Under the pieces are notes generated by a model. It saw only the letters and a list, made by a program, of their open reading frames with translations, made no database searches and had not been told where the DNA came from. From the NCBI GenBank assembly GCA_009911305.1, contig QXXC01000001.1, positions 1 to 64,000 of the forward strand: a stretch of 64,000 bases of DNA. Direction: 5' to 3'. This DNA is from Clostridiaceae bacterium (lineage in GTDB: Bacteria > Bacillota > Clostridia > Lachnospirales > Lachnospiraceae). This document shows, piece by piece, positions 1 through 7,823 of this stretch. The translations under genes were made by a program, and so were the position numbers. Position 1 is the first letter of the stretch. Each line of letters opens with the position of its first letter.

Positions 1-92
1 AAGGCTTAACCAGAAGCCTTTTGTCTTAAGAATTTTCAGGGTTTTACATACTGTTCAGTTTTCAAGGTTCTGCTTGTTTCTCTCGAAACGGC
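1..92 (-). other. 5' leader of an rRNA operon (operon continues beyond the left edge)
   Basis: Read on the minus strand, this stretch carries a small GTTTCGAGAGAAAC hairpin and then CCTTGAAAACTGAACAG, a sequence style typical of pre-rRNA leaders and spacers in Firmicutes. It lies directly downstream of two strong tandem promoters and contains no reading frame. The rRNA genes themselves would lie left of position 1. That identification is inference, because no 16S or 23S sequence is inside the window. Confidence 0.65.
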
Positions 93-98
93 TTTTAT

Positions 99-127
99 AT
101 GTTACCACAACTGCTTTTCTTTGTCAA
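99..127 (-). promoter_or_regulatory. Promoter P2 of the rRNA operon
   Basis: On the minus strand TTGACA (122-127) is followed after exactly 17 bases by TAACAT (99-104). An A/T-rich tract at about 128-162 lies immediately upstream and looks like an UP element. The predicted start is near position 92, in front of the leader-like sequence. Confidence 0.7.
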
Positions 128-163
128 CCATTTTTTTATTTATTTTTTAATTTCTTTTTTGTC

Positions 164-194
164 GGCAGCAATTCAGCTTGTCTGAACTGCTGCC
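164..194. repeat. Inverted repeat between the two rRNA promoters
   Basis: GGCAGCAATTCAG (164-176) and CTGAACTGCTGCC (182-194) form a 13-bp stem with one A-C mismatch and a 5-base loop. No T-run follows on either strand, so this is not a convincing intrinsic terminator. It would lie in the P1 transcript of the rRNA operon. Confidence 0.55.
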
Positions 195-225
195 ATGATT
201 GCGCATGTTTTGCAGTGCGGATATT

Positions 226-254
226 ATAATATCAAACCTGGCAAATAATGTCAA
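226..254 (-). promoter_or_regulatory. Promoter P1 of the rRNA operon
   Basis: On the minus strand TTGACA (249-254) is followed after 17 bases by TATTAT (226-231). A 14-bp perfect palindrome, GATATTATAATATC, overlaps the -10 box. With P2 about 127 bases downstream it forms the tandem arrangement usual for rrn operons. Confidence 0.65.
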
Positions 255-311
255 CCCCTATTTTTAGATTTTTTACGACATTTTTTATGGCTGTCCGCAG
301 CGCCTGAGACA

Positions 312-1016
312 TTATGATTTTTCCGCGTTTCCGTCTCTTGAAATCGTCACGACGCTCCACGGTATGAATTTCCCGCTGTCTTTGAGCGCGCGCTTCACGG
401 CATTCTCGATTCCGCCGCAGCAGGGAACCTCCATACGGACAACTGTCACGCTTTTGATGTCATTGCCTTCAATGATCTGCGTCAGCTTCACCGCATAGTC
501 TTCCTCATCCAGCTTGGGACAGCCGATCAGGGTGATGTGATCCCGAATAAATTCGTTGTGAAAATTGCCGTAGGCATAGGCTGTGCAGTCTGCGGCGATC
601 AGAAGCTTCGCTTTGTCGAAATACGGCGCATTCACCGGAACCAGCTTTATCTGTACCGGCCATTGTGTGAGGCGGCTTGCCAGAGAAATGGCGGCTTCCT
701 GTAAAACATCCGTCTTCTCCTCCCTCTGTATCTCTCCCGCCTGCGACCCGGGACAGCCGCCGGACGGCGGGGCTGCTTTCTTTTCCTTAGCGGCAAGAAC
801 CGCTGCCTTGTCATAGGCCGGCGCTTCCCTTTCCTCAAACTGAATGGCTCCTGCGGGACACGCCGGCAGGCAGTCTCCTAAACCGTCGCAGTAATCCTCG
901 CGTACGAGCCGCGCTTTGCCGTCTGTCATCTCAATCGCTCCCTCGTGGCAGGCAGCGGCGCAGGCTCCGCAGCCGTTGCATTTTTCCTCGTCAATCCTGA
1001 TAATTTTGCGAATCAT
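312..1016 (-). CDS. Ferredoxin-like 4Fe-4S protein (234 aa)
   Basis: This is a probable soluble iron-sulfur electron carrier. Residues 13-23 give a complete cluster motif, CNGCGACAAAC (C-x2-C-x2-C-x3-C). A second ferredoxin half (YCDGLGDCLPACP) has three cysteines, with Leu where the second cysteine of a standard motif would be. The C-terminal 110 residues form a globular domain with a late PCCGG motif. A good ribosome site (GGAGG, 6-base spacing) precedes the ATG. The gene is divergent from a Crp/Fnr regulator, which suggests redox-linked expression. I recall this architecture as common in Clostridia near hybrid-cluster-protein genes. No such gene is visible here, so the partner is unknown. 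Confidence 0.8.
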   Translation of the reverse strand: MIRKIIRIDEEKCNGCGACAAACHEGAIEMTDGKARLVREDYCDGLGDCLPACPAGAIQFEEREAPAYDKAAVLAAKEKKAAPPSGGCPGSQAGEIQREEKTDVLQEAAISLASRLTQWPVQIKLVPVNAPYFDKAKLLIAADCTAYAYGNFHNEFIRDHITLIGCPKLDEEDYAVKLTQIIEGNDIKSVTVVRMEVPCCGGIENAVKRALKDSGKFIPWSVVTISRDGNAEKS

Positions 1017-1034
1017 ATGTTTCCTCCATGAGAT

Positions 1035-1059
1035 TAGAGCGTGTTTGAAACACGCTTTA
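1035..1059. repeat. 25-bp palindrome, minimal copy of the TAGAGCGTGTTT repeat family
   Basis: The 25 bases consist of TAGAGCGTGTTT, a central G and AAACACGCTTTA. The two arms pair with one mismatch. The arms match the first 12 bases of the terminal repeats of the 164-bp element at 15391-15554. The palindrome lies between the divergent ferredoxin and Crp/Fnr starts, so it could also affect transcription. Confidence 0.75.
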
Positions 1060-1065
1060 GCTTCA

Positions 1066-1094
1066 TTGACTTTCCTGCTTCAGTATAGTACAAT
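1066..1094 (+). promoter_or_regulatory. Sigma-A promoter of the Crp/Fnr gene
   Basis: TTGACT (1066-1071) and TACAAT (1089-1094) are separated by 17 bases. The predicted start near 1101 leaves a leader of about 37 bases before the ATG at 1138. Confidence 0.65.
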
Positions 1095-1137
1095 AATGTA
1101 AATATGTATGTTGAAATTTCAACAGAGGATCGTTTTT

Positions 1138-1827
1138 ATGGAATTTATTTTTAAACATTATATGGAAACCCTGCAGAGCTGCCCGCTGTTTCATGGGATT
1201 GCAGAGCCGGAGCTGCCGGCGGTTCTCGCCTGTCTCGGCGCAAGGAGCGCCGGATATGACAGGGGGGAAGCGATCCTGGCAGAGGGAGGTCCGGCAAAAT
1301 ATATCGGCATCCTTCTCTCCGGATCCGCTCAAATCATACGGATTGACTATTTCGGAAACAGAAGCATCGTCGCCGGGATCGAGCCGGCCGGGCTGTTCGG
1401 CGAATCCTTTGCCTGCGCCGGGGTCGCGCGGATGCCGGTGGATGTGATCGCGTCTGAGCCTGCGCAGGTCATGCTGGTTGACTGCCGGAAGGTCATCCGC
1501 TCGTGCGGCAATTCCTGCAGGTATCATCAGCAGCTCATTTTCAATCTTCTCGGCGTGGTGGCGCGGAAAAATCTTGTCTTTCACCAGAAGCTGGAGATTA
1601 CGTCAAAGCGCACGACCAGGGAAAAGCTGATGGCCTATCTTCTGCTGCAGGCGAAAAAAAGCCGCAGCGACTGCTTTGAGATCCCTTATAACCGCCAGGA
1701 GCTGGCGGATTATCTGGAGGTTGACAGGAGCGGCCTGTCCGTTGAGATCAGTAAGCTGTGTAAGCAGGGCTTAATCCGGGCGGAGCGAAAAAAATTTACT
1801 ATTTTACGACAGAGGAATCATTTATGA
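1138..1827 (+). CDS. Crp/Fnr-family transcriptional regulator (229 aa)
   Basis: An N-terminal cyclic-nucleotide-binding-type beta-roll (about residues 10-115) is followed by a dimerisation helix and a C-terminal winged helix (about 165-225; NRQELADYLEVDRSGLSVEI is the recognition region). The ATG at 1138 is chosen over one 30 bases upstream because AGAGG lies about 9 bases before it. The stop overlaps the start of the DUF1576 gene (ATGA), so the two are translationally coupled. The family senses redox state, oxygen, CO or small effectors. No N-terminal cysteine cluster of the Fnr type is present, so the signal cannot be named. Confidence 0.88.
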   Translation: MEFIFKHYMETLQSCPLFHGIAEPELPAVLACLGARSAGYDRGEAILAEGGPAKYIGILLSGSAQIIRIDYFGNRSIVAGIEPAGLFGESFACAGVARMPVDVIASEPAQVMLVDCRKVIRSCGNSCRYHQQLIFNLLGVVARKNLVFHQKLEITSKRTTREKLMAYLLLQAKKSRSDCFEIPYNRQELADYLEVDRSGLSVEISKLCKQGLIRAERKKFTILRQRNHL

Positions 1828-3359
1828 AGCAGACAGACAGAACCAGCCTTTCAAACAGCACAATCATCAATGGAATCGCTGTTTTTTTTACCATTGCCCT
1901 CTTTATCGCCTCCTACCATGCCGCTACTTATACATATGAGGCAGGGCATGTCTTTCACGACTGGTACACCATCATGATCACCCCCTGCCCGCTGGTGACG
2001 GATTATCTGGAAGTCGGCGGCCTCTCCAGCTCATTTTTAAATGCCGGCGCATGCAGCCTGGTCTGCACAGTATGTATGATCGGCTTAAAAGGGGAATCCC
2101 ACTCCAACACGCTGGCCGGCTATTTCCTGGTGATCGCCCATTGTTTTTACGGCCTGAACCTGCTGACCATGCTGCCATGCTTTCTGGCTCCGTTTATCTA
2201 TCTGCGCTGCCATAAGCTGAATTTTAAAAATAATCTGCATATCTGTATGTTTACGACCTCCTTCGGCCCTTTCATCAGCGAGTTTCTGTTCCGCTATACG
2301 CAGCAGGAGGATTATGTGTTTGGCACGGTCCGTCTGACTGCTGCCGGGATTGCCCTGGCGGCCGGTTTTGTCATCATGCTTGGCTTTATCGTCCCGGCAA
2401 TCCTTCCGGGCGCGCATGCATGGCATAAAGGCTATAATCTCTATAACGGCGGCCTTGCTTTTGGCATCTTTGGCTTCTTCCTCTATAATTTTCTCTATAA
2501 AACCATGGAGGTTGCGCCGCCTGCGCCTGTAGAGCATTTTAATGTCGTGTACGAATATTTCGGCCGTTCCTTTGATATGTTTGCCAACCGCTTCTTTTTT
2601 GTCGTGTTTCCGCTCTGCATCTATGTTGGCTATATCCTGGACGGGCGCAGCTTTGAGAACTATAACCGGCTGGTATGCGACACGGGGCATCGCAGTGATT
2701 TTGCCGCCAACTACGGCATGCCGGCCTGTCTGGTCAATATCGGCTGGGTGGGGCTGCTGTTTGTCTTCTACTTAAACTTAATCATGATGTTTACCGAGGG
2801 CGCAGGCTATACCGGCCCCACCATCGGCGTTGTTTTAGCTGCCCTGACCTTTACGGCTATGGGGCAGCATCCGAAAAATATCTGGCCCATCCTGGCCGGC
2901 TATCTGCTTTTGTATCTCGCGGCCATGCTTTTGTGCCGCCTGACCGGCCGCGAGATCGGATGGACGATCTCCACACAGGCTTATATCAACGGCGCGGCTT
3001 TTGCAACCGGCCTGTGTCCCATTGTCGGGCATTATGGGATCCGCGCCGGGGCCGTCGCCGGATTCCTGTGCGCGTCCATGTGTACCGCCACCAGCGCGCT
3101 CCACGGGGGGCTTGTCCTCTATAACGGCGGTTTTACCGCGGGCCTGACGGCTCTGATCCTTCTGCCGATCCTGGAGCACTATATTTCCGAAAAGCGGGAT
3201 GAGGTCAAATATCCGCAGTTCATGAAGGTCAGCAGCATGATCGCACTGGTGGAGCAGATCTCAGGCGGCAGTCAGAAACAGGAAAAGAGGAATAAACAGG
3301 ATACGCCCGGACAGCCGGAATCCTTGAATCAGCAGGAAAGCCCGGAGGAAAAACCGTAA
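1824..3359 (+). CDS. DUF1576-family polytopic membrane protein (511 aa)
   Basis: This is a very hydrophobic protein with about a dozen predicted membrane segments in two similar halves. The tail (residues 475-511) is hydrophilic and rich in Q, E and K. The sequence resembles the DUF1576 family, whose function is not established. The gene starts inside the stop codon of the Crp/Fnr gene (ATGA), so the regulator probably controls it. Transport is a reasonable inference from topology, but no substrate can be assigned. The last codons lie in one arm of a 17-bp inverted repeat. Confidence 0.8.
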   Translation: MKQTDRTSLSNSTIINGIAVFFTIALFIASYHAATYTYEAGHVFHDWYTIMITPCPLVTDYLEVGGLSSSFLNAGACSLVCTVCMIGLKGESHSNTLAGYFLVIAHCFYGLNLLTMLPCFLAPFIYLRCHKLNFKNNLHICMFTTSFGPFISEFLFRYTQQEDYVFGTVRLTAAGIALAAGFVIMLGFIVPAILPGAHAWHKGYNLYNGGLAFGIFGFFLYNFLYKTMEVAPPAPVEHFNVVYEYFGRSFDMFANRFFFVVFPLCIYVGYILDGRSFENYNRLVCDTGHRSDFAANYGMPACLVNIGWVGLLFVFYLNLIMMFTEGAGYTGPTIGVVLAALTFTAMGQHPKNIWPILAGYLLLYLAAMLLCRLTGREIGWTISTQAYINGAAFATGLCPIVGHYGIRAGAVAGFLCASMCTATSALHGGLVLYNGGFTAGLTALILLPILEHYISEKRDEVKYPQFMKVSSMIALVEQISGGSQKQEKRNKQDTPGQPESLNQQESPEEKP

Positions 3360-3376
3360 TTCCTCCGGGCTTTCCT
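3334..3376. terminator. Perfect 17-bp inverted repeat between convergent genes
   Basis: AGGAAAGCCCGGAGGAA (3334-3350) pairs perfectly with 3360-3376 around a 9-base loop that holds the TAA stop. It lies between convergent genes and could end transcription from both sides. No long T-run follows, so efficiency is uncertain. Confidence 0.6.
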
Positions 3377-3386
3377 GCGGCGCATG

Positions 3387-4601
3387 CTATACGCCGAGCG
3401 CCCCTGCGGCCTTCTTTAACGCATCAAAAAAGGTGGCCTGTTTTATGTATTCGGCCGCCAGAACCCTGACCCGCCCTAATTCCTTTCCGTTTAAGCGGTA
3501 TACCAGACAGCCTATTATATCGCCCTCATTGATCGGCGCTTTGAGCGTCTCTTCAAACACCCATTCCTTTTCAATGCCTCCAAAGTCTTCTCCCTGCATG
3601 GATAAGTAGGAAAATGTCCCCTCCAGCCGTCCCGCCACGGTGTCTTTGACGCCGTTCTGGACAGACGCCCCCGGCACCGCGCCGGGATCCTCATCCCGAT
3701 ACATCCGGCAGTTGGCATAGCCATAGTTTAAAAGCGTCACTGCATCCCCAAACCGCGCCTTATAATCCGGGGCGGCTAAAATAACGGCAATCAGTTCGAT
3801 CCCATCCTTTCTCGCCGTTGCGGATAAACAGTATTTGGCCAGCGAGGTGGAACCTGTTTTTAAGCCTGTCACTTCAAAATTCGTCGCCATTTTCAGCAGC
3901 TTATTCGTATTGGAAAGTCCGAATTCTTTCGTGCCCTGCTTCGTTACATGCGTAATATTCTCCATCCATATGGTCGAATAGTTGAAAATTTCCGGGTATT
4001 TTGTGATCAGCTCGCGGGACATCAGCGCAATATCCCGCGCAGACATGGCGTGGGTCGTGGAGTCAGTCAGGCCGCAGCAATCCTCAAAATTCGCGTGCTC
4101 CATCCCCAGTCCCCTGGCCCGTTCATTCATCATCTGTACGAAGGCGCTCTCATCCCCGCCGATGTATTCTGCCATGGCCACACTGGCGTCATTTCCGGAT
4201 GCAATGACGATACATTTGATCAGGGTTTCCACCGTCTGGATCTCCCCCTCTTCCAGAAATACCTGTGATCCTCCCATGGACTTTGCATGAGCGCTGGTCA
4301 CAACCTCGTCGTCCAGATGGATTTTTCCGGCCTTCAGGGCGTCAAAAATCAGGATCAGGGTCATGATTTTTGTGACGCTGGCCGGATTTCTCGCCTCATC
4401 CGCATTTTTCTCAAAGATAACCGTCCCGGTGGACGCCTCCATTAAAATAGCCGCCTGCGCCTGGATCGGCGGCCCCTCTGCCGCCTCGGCCACCGCTGCA
4501 GCCGCCTCAGCCGGAATCTCGGGTATGGAGGCTGCGGCGCGGTTCGTTCCTGTCGTCACAAACAGAAGCAGCGATAAGAATAATGACATGATTTGTTTCA
4601 T
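3387..4601 (-). CDS. dacF: Serine-type D-Ala-D-Ala carboxypeptidase, DacF/PBP5 type (404 aa)
   Basis: This enzyme trims the terminal D-alanine of peptidoglycan stem peptides outside the membrane. Residues 1-24 form a signal peptide. The S11 active-site motifs are present in order: SVTK (75-78), SGN (135-137) and KTG (248-250). A C-terminal beta domain of the PBP5 type occupies about 300-380. The ATG at 4601 is preferred because GGAG lies about 7 bases upstream; an alternative ATG eight codons earlier lacks a site. The final residues are not a clear amphipathic anchor. The gene converges on the DUF1576 gene. The dacF rather than dacA label rests on the Clostridial context. Confidence 0.87.
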   Translation of the reverse strand: MKQIMSLFLSLLLFVTTGTNRAAASIPEIPAEAAAAVAEAAEGPPIQAQAAILMEASTGTVIFEKNADEARNPASVTKIMTLILIFDALKAGKIHLDDEVVTSAHAKSMGGSQVFLEEGEIQTVETLIKCIVIASGNDASVAMAEYIGGDESAFVQMMNERARGLGMEHANFEDCCGLTDSTTHAMSARDIALMSRELITKYPEIFNYSTIWMENITHVTKQGTKEFGLSNTNKLLKMATNFEVTGLKTGSTSLAKYCLSATARKDGIELIAVILAAPDYKARFGDAVTLLNYGYANCRMYRDEDPGAVPGASVQNGVKDTVAGRLEGTFSYLSMQGEDFGGIEKEWVFEETLKAPINEGDIIGCLVYRLNGKELGRVRVLAAEYIKQATFFDALKKAAGALGV

Positions 4602-4866
4602 TTCCACTCTCCATATGCATTCCATCTGTCATTAGCATATGGACAAACGGCATGTCTTTATGACAGGAACAAAACTTAAGCATTCTGTAATATTTATTCT
4701 CACTATTATATGCTATAATAACGGCGGCTTCGGTTGTTATGATGCGTAAATGTCAGAAAGATACACATGATGGCCATTCGCGCAGGCAGCGGCCGCAATC
4801 TGTCTTTCTTTCCGTTTACAATAGCAGCCGTTTTTATACTATGTTAAGCAAAGGTGAATTACGACT

Positions 4867-6399
4867 ATGGAAAACCGTTATTACTCAGGCCGCCGCGGCT
4901 ATTCCCGACGGCGAAAGCAAACCGGATCAGCGCTTCCCTATATCATTCTGGGAAGCATTCTGGCTATCCTGCTCGTTATTGCGGGATGGCTGTATCTGCA
5001 TAAAGGCATGGGGGATACGAAGGATGCATCCTCCCCGGATGTGGAGTCCGGCGGAGCTCCGCCGGGCGAAGGAGACGAACCAGGCGGCGCAGAGACGGAA
5101 AATCCGGAAACCGACGGCGCGCAGGAGACACAGGAAGCGTCTGAAGACAACAGCCTTGAGGGTTATCTGGCCCGCGCCGGGCGTCTGGCCGCAGGCTACG
5201 ACTATGACGCGGCGATCGAACTCCTCACTACTTCCCCGTATGCGTCCTCCCAGGAGGCAGAGGTGGCTGTCGCCGAATATAACTCCATCAAATCCACGCT
5301 TGTCCGCGCGAATCCGCGGAAGATTACACACGTATTTTTCCACACTCTGATCATGGACAACTCCAAGGCATTTGACGACGATGACAGACGAGATGGTTAT
5401 AACCAGGTTATGACCACCAAGTCGGAATTTATGAAAATTCTGCAGTCCATGTATGACAGAGGCTTTGTCCTTGTACGTCTGCATGATATCGCATACGAGA
5501 CGACATTAGAGGACGGAAGCGTGGGCTTCAAGGAAGGGGATATCATGCTGCCACCCGGAAAGCAGCCTTTTGTTATGTCCCAGGATGATGTCTGCTACTA
5601 TGAATACATGAAGGGGGATGGTTTTGCCAAGCGCATTATCATCGGCGAGGACGGACGTCCCACCTGTGAGATGGAAATGGAGGACGGAAGCATTTCGGTC
5701 GGCTCCTATGACCTTATCCCGCTTCTTGACGATTTCATTGACGAGCACCCTGATTTTTCTTATAAGGGAGCGAGGGCTGTCATTGCGTTTACAGGCTACA
5801 ACGGGATTCTGGGGTACCGCACCGCCCCCTCGTACAGCAGCAAGGAGCTGTATGAGGAAGCGCATGCAAGGACGAATGGAAAATATGAAGATTTCCTGGC
5901 CGAACGGCCGGATTTTAATTATGAGCAGGAGCGTCAGGACGCCGCCCGCGTTGCGGAGTGCCTGAAGGCAAGCGGTTATGAGCTGGCTTCCCATAGCTGG
6001 GGGCACCGCAACATGGGCATTATTGACATGGAGGATTTCATCGCAGACACAGATAAATGGGAGGAGCAGGTGGAAACTCTGACCGGGCCGTGCGATATCA
6101 TTCTCTTCCCCTTTGGGAGCGATATCGGGGACTGGCATCCATACGATACAAGCAGCGAGCGGTTCCAGTATCTCCACTCCAAAGGATTCCGGTACTTCTG
6201 TAATGTGGATTCCAATCAGTATTATGTGCAGATTGGGGAGGATCATATGCGGCAGGGACGCAGGAATCTCGACGGATACCGTATGTATTATGATCTGCCG
6301 GAGAGCGGCACAGGGAATACTCATTTGAAGGATTTGTTTGACGTGAATGAGGTGTTTGACCGGGATCGGCCGACACCGGTGCCGAAGATGGGTGAGTGA
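4867..6399 (+). CDS. Membrane-anchored, divergent polysaccharide deacetylase-like protein (510 aa)
   Basis: A short basic N-terminus is followed by one membrane helix (about 23-45) and an acidic Gly/Glu-rich linker (50-95), so the bulk is extracellular. The region 150-480 resembles NodB deacetylases in divergent form. The usual TFDDG motif appears as SQDD (about 238-241) and the metal motif as SHSWGH (HxxxH, about 376-381). The substrate is probably a cell-wall or exopolysaccharide N-acetyl sugar, by family. A possible promoter is TTTACA-N16-TACTAT, ending about 30 bases upstream. The gene stands alone and ends at a bidirectional terminator. Confidence 0.75.
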   Translation: MENRYYSGRRGYSRRRKQTGSALPYIILGSILAILLVIAGWLYLHKGMGDTKDASSPDVESGGAPPGEGDEPGGAETENPETDGAQETQEASEDNSLEGYLARAGRLAAGYDYDAAIELLTTSPYASSQEAEVAVAEYNSIKSTLVRANPRKITHVFFHTLIMDNSKAFDDDDRRDGYNQVMTTKSEFMKILQSMYDRGFVLVRLHDIAYETTLEDGSVGFKEGDIMLPPGKQPFVMSQDDVCYYEYMKGDGFAKRIIIGEDGRPTCEMEMEDGSISVGSYDLIPLLDDFIDEHPDFSYKGARAVIAFTGYNGILGYRTAPSYSSKELYEEAHARTNGKYEDFLAERPDFNYEQERQDAARVAECLKASGYELASHSWGHRNMGIIDMEDFIADTDKWEEQVETLTGPCDIILFPFGSDIGDWHPYDTSSERFQYLHSKGFRYFCNVDSNQYYVQIGEDHMRQGRRNLDGYRMYYDLPESGTGNTHLKDLFDVNEVFDRDRPTPVPKMGE

Positions 6400-6492
6400 T
6401 ATTTGAGGGCTATGGGTTCCTTATGGATATGAAGCCTGTGATAAATATAAAATTACTGTACATCGATATAACAGCCTATTAGAACATATCTG

Positions 6493-6532
6493 AAAAACCA
6501 CCTCAGACTCGATGAGTATGGGGTGGTTTTTT
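6493..6532. terminator. Bidirectional intrinsic terminator
   Basis: AAAACCACC and GGTGGTTTT form a stem with an A-run on one side and a T-run on the other, so it reads as an intrinsic terminator on both strands. It serves the deacetylase gene (+) and the inositol-phosphatase gene (-), which converge here. The remaining A/T-rich bases of 6400-6657 show nothing else. Confidence 0.8.
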
Positions 6533-6657
6533 GTGAAAGAAGCTGACTTTTCCTGATTTTCCTTTTTTTATATGATCATATTATAATAATAAATAAATAT
6601 CTACTGTAATTATTTATTTACTATTGTTCGATTTTAATTGTTATTTTAAACTGATTA

Positions 6658-7479
6658 TTAATAAGTGGATCTGTTTAAATCACCTCCTGAATCTAAGCCA
6701 TTTTGAACAAAACGAACCTCTTTCTGCAATTCATCATGTATCTTTCCATTACTCGCCAATATATCCTGGTTCTTTGAATAATCTAATGGCATCAGGCTGT
6801 AGTCTGTCACCTGTCCGCCTGCCTCCTCAACCAGCAGCGCGCCTGCAGAAAAATCCCATGGTTTTAAATTTCTCTCCAGAAATCCATCCACACGTCCACA
6901 GGCCAGATATGCCAGGTCAAGTGCCGCTGAACCGCTGCGGCGGATATCAAGGGAGCGCCTGAAAATTTCTTTAAAGACCCGAAAGTTGTCTTCCGTCATT
7001 TCTTTATCATAGGGTGATGTGCCAATTGCGATCAGGCTGTCTTTCAGGGCAGCCTTCTGTGTCACTCTGATGCGGCGCCCGTTTAAAAATGCCCCCTGCC
7101 CCCGCACGGCGTGGAAGGTTTCCTCTGTGAAAGGATTGTAAATCACAGCCGCGCCGATTTTTTTATTTTCATAATAGCCCAGGGAAACTGCGCTGTGGCA
7201 GTATGAATAGATGAGATTTGTCGTCCCGTCAATGGGATCCAGAATCCACATCGGCTTGGAAAAATCCACAGCCTGCATGTGATCCTCCTCCCCCATAAGC
7301 TGAATCCCGGGGTACTGCTTTGATAATTCGCCAAAAAGGCGGGACTGAACGGATGTGTCTGCCCTGGTCACAAAATCCGCAAGTCCCTTGACGGTCACAT
7401 CATGGGACATCGCACGGTCCATGAAAAACGGCTTCACGGAATGCACCAGCTCGATTACCTGTTCCATACATATATTCAT
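6658..7479 (-). CDS. Inositol monophosphatase family protein (273 aa)
   Basis: This is a metal-dependent phosphatase of the IMPase/CysQ/SuhB superfamily. The Li-sensitive motif DPIDGT (81-86) and the upstream metal ligand GEE (63-65) are present. A second acidic motif near the C-terminus (around WDFSAGALLVEEAGG) completes the fold, and the length is normal. The start is the ATG at 7479, 8 bases after GGAG; a TTG two codons earlier would lie too close to that site. The true substrate could be an inositol phosphate, a sugar phosphate or 3'-phosphoadenosine 5'-phosphate, and the sequence alone does not decide. It is transcribed away from a candidate small RNA. Confidence 0.85.
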   Translation of the reverse strand: MNICMEQVIELVHSVKPFFMDRAMSHDVTVKGLADFVTRADTSVQSRLFGELSKQYPGIQLMGEEDHMQAVDFSKPMWILDPIDGTTNLIYSYCHSAVSLGYYENKKIGAAVIYNPFTEETFHAVRGQGAFLNGRRIRVTQKAALKDSLIAIGTSPYDKEMTEDNFRVFKEIFRRSLDIRRSGSAALDLAYLACGRVDGFLERNLKPWDFSAGALLVEEAGGQVTDYSLMPLDYSKNQDILASNGKIHDELQKEVRFVQNGLDSGGDLNRSTY

Positions 7480-7502
7480 ATTCAACTCTCCTTTACATAA
7501 GC

Positions 7503-7543
7503 AAAAAAGGCCACCGCCGCTCAGTCAAGCGCAGATAGCCTTT
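7503..7543 (-). terminator. Intrinsic terminator of the candidate small RNA
   Basis: On the minus strand a 14-bp stem with two mismatches (AGGCTATCTGCGCT against AGCGGCGGTGGCCT) and a 6-base loop is followed by six T residues. It lies upstream of the inositol-phosphatase start and downstream of a separate promoter. Confidence 0.75.
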
Positions 7544-7760
7544 CCTCTTGTTATCTTTTGCTGTTTAGAGGACAATTAGCAAATTCCAGACAGATGCCCA
7601 GCCGGTTCTTTAAGCAGGCTCCCCCTCTCGGAGCTGCCTGGACGGCAGAATCGTCCACTCTTGCAGTATGTTTGATAATGACCTCTTTCTCTTGTGTAGA
7701 ACAGAAAAATCTCGGCATACGCTCCCGCCCTTCTTATTCTACAGCAAAACTCTTTACTAC
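7503..7760 (-). ncRNA. Candidate structured RNA with 6S-like layout
   Basis: The gap between the CobW-DUF1980 gene and the inositol-phosphatase gene has its own promoter and terminator and no credible reading frame. On the minus strand TTTTGCTGT near the 5' end (7741-7749) pairs perfectly with ACAGCAAAA near the 3' end (7556-7564), extended by a further AGA/TCT after a two-base bulge. This gives a closing helix just before the terminator. Internal hairpins include TGGACG/CGTCCA, GGCAGCTCC/GGAGCCTGC and TGTAGAA/TTCTACA. A closing stem, a body of about 200 nt and a terminal stem fit the general 6S RNA layout. Conserved 6S bases were not verified, so another small RNA is possible. Confidence 0.45.
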
Positions 7761-7766
7761 ATGCAG

Positions 7767-7795
7767 AATTTACCACATTTCCTTTTATAAGTCAA
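7767..7795 (-). promoter_or_regulatory. Promoter of the candidate small RNA
   Basis: On the minus strand TTGACT (7790-7795) and TAAATT (7767-7772) are spaced by 17 bases. The predicted start is near 7760, just before the 5' strand of the closing helix. Confidence 0.55.
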
Positions 7796-7823
7796 CCTTT
7801 TTTGCATGCAGGCCGGCGGGAAA

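Noticed and set aside
7503..7760. T-box riboswitch upstream of the inositol-phosphatase gene
   Set aside because: The conserved T-box sequence (GGGTGG-n-ACCGCG type) is absent and the unit ends in its own terminator.
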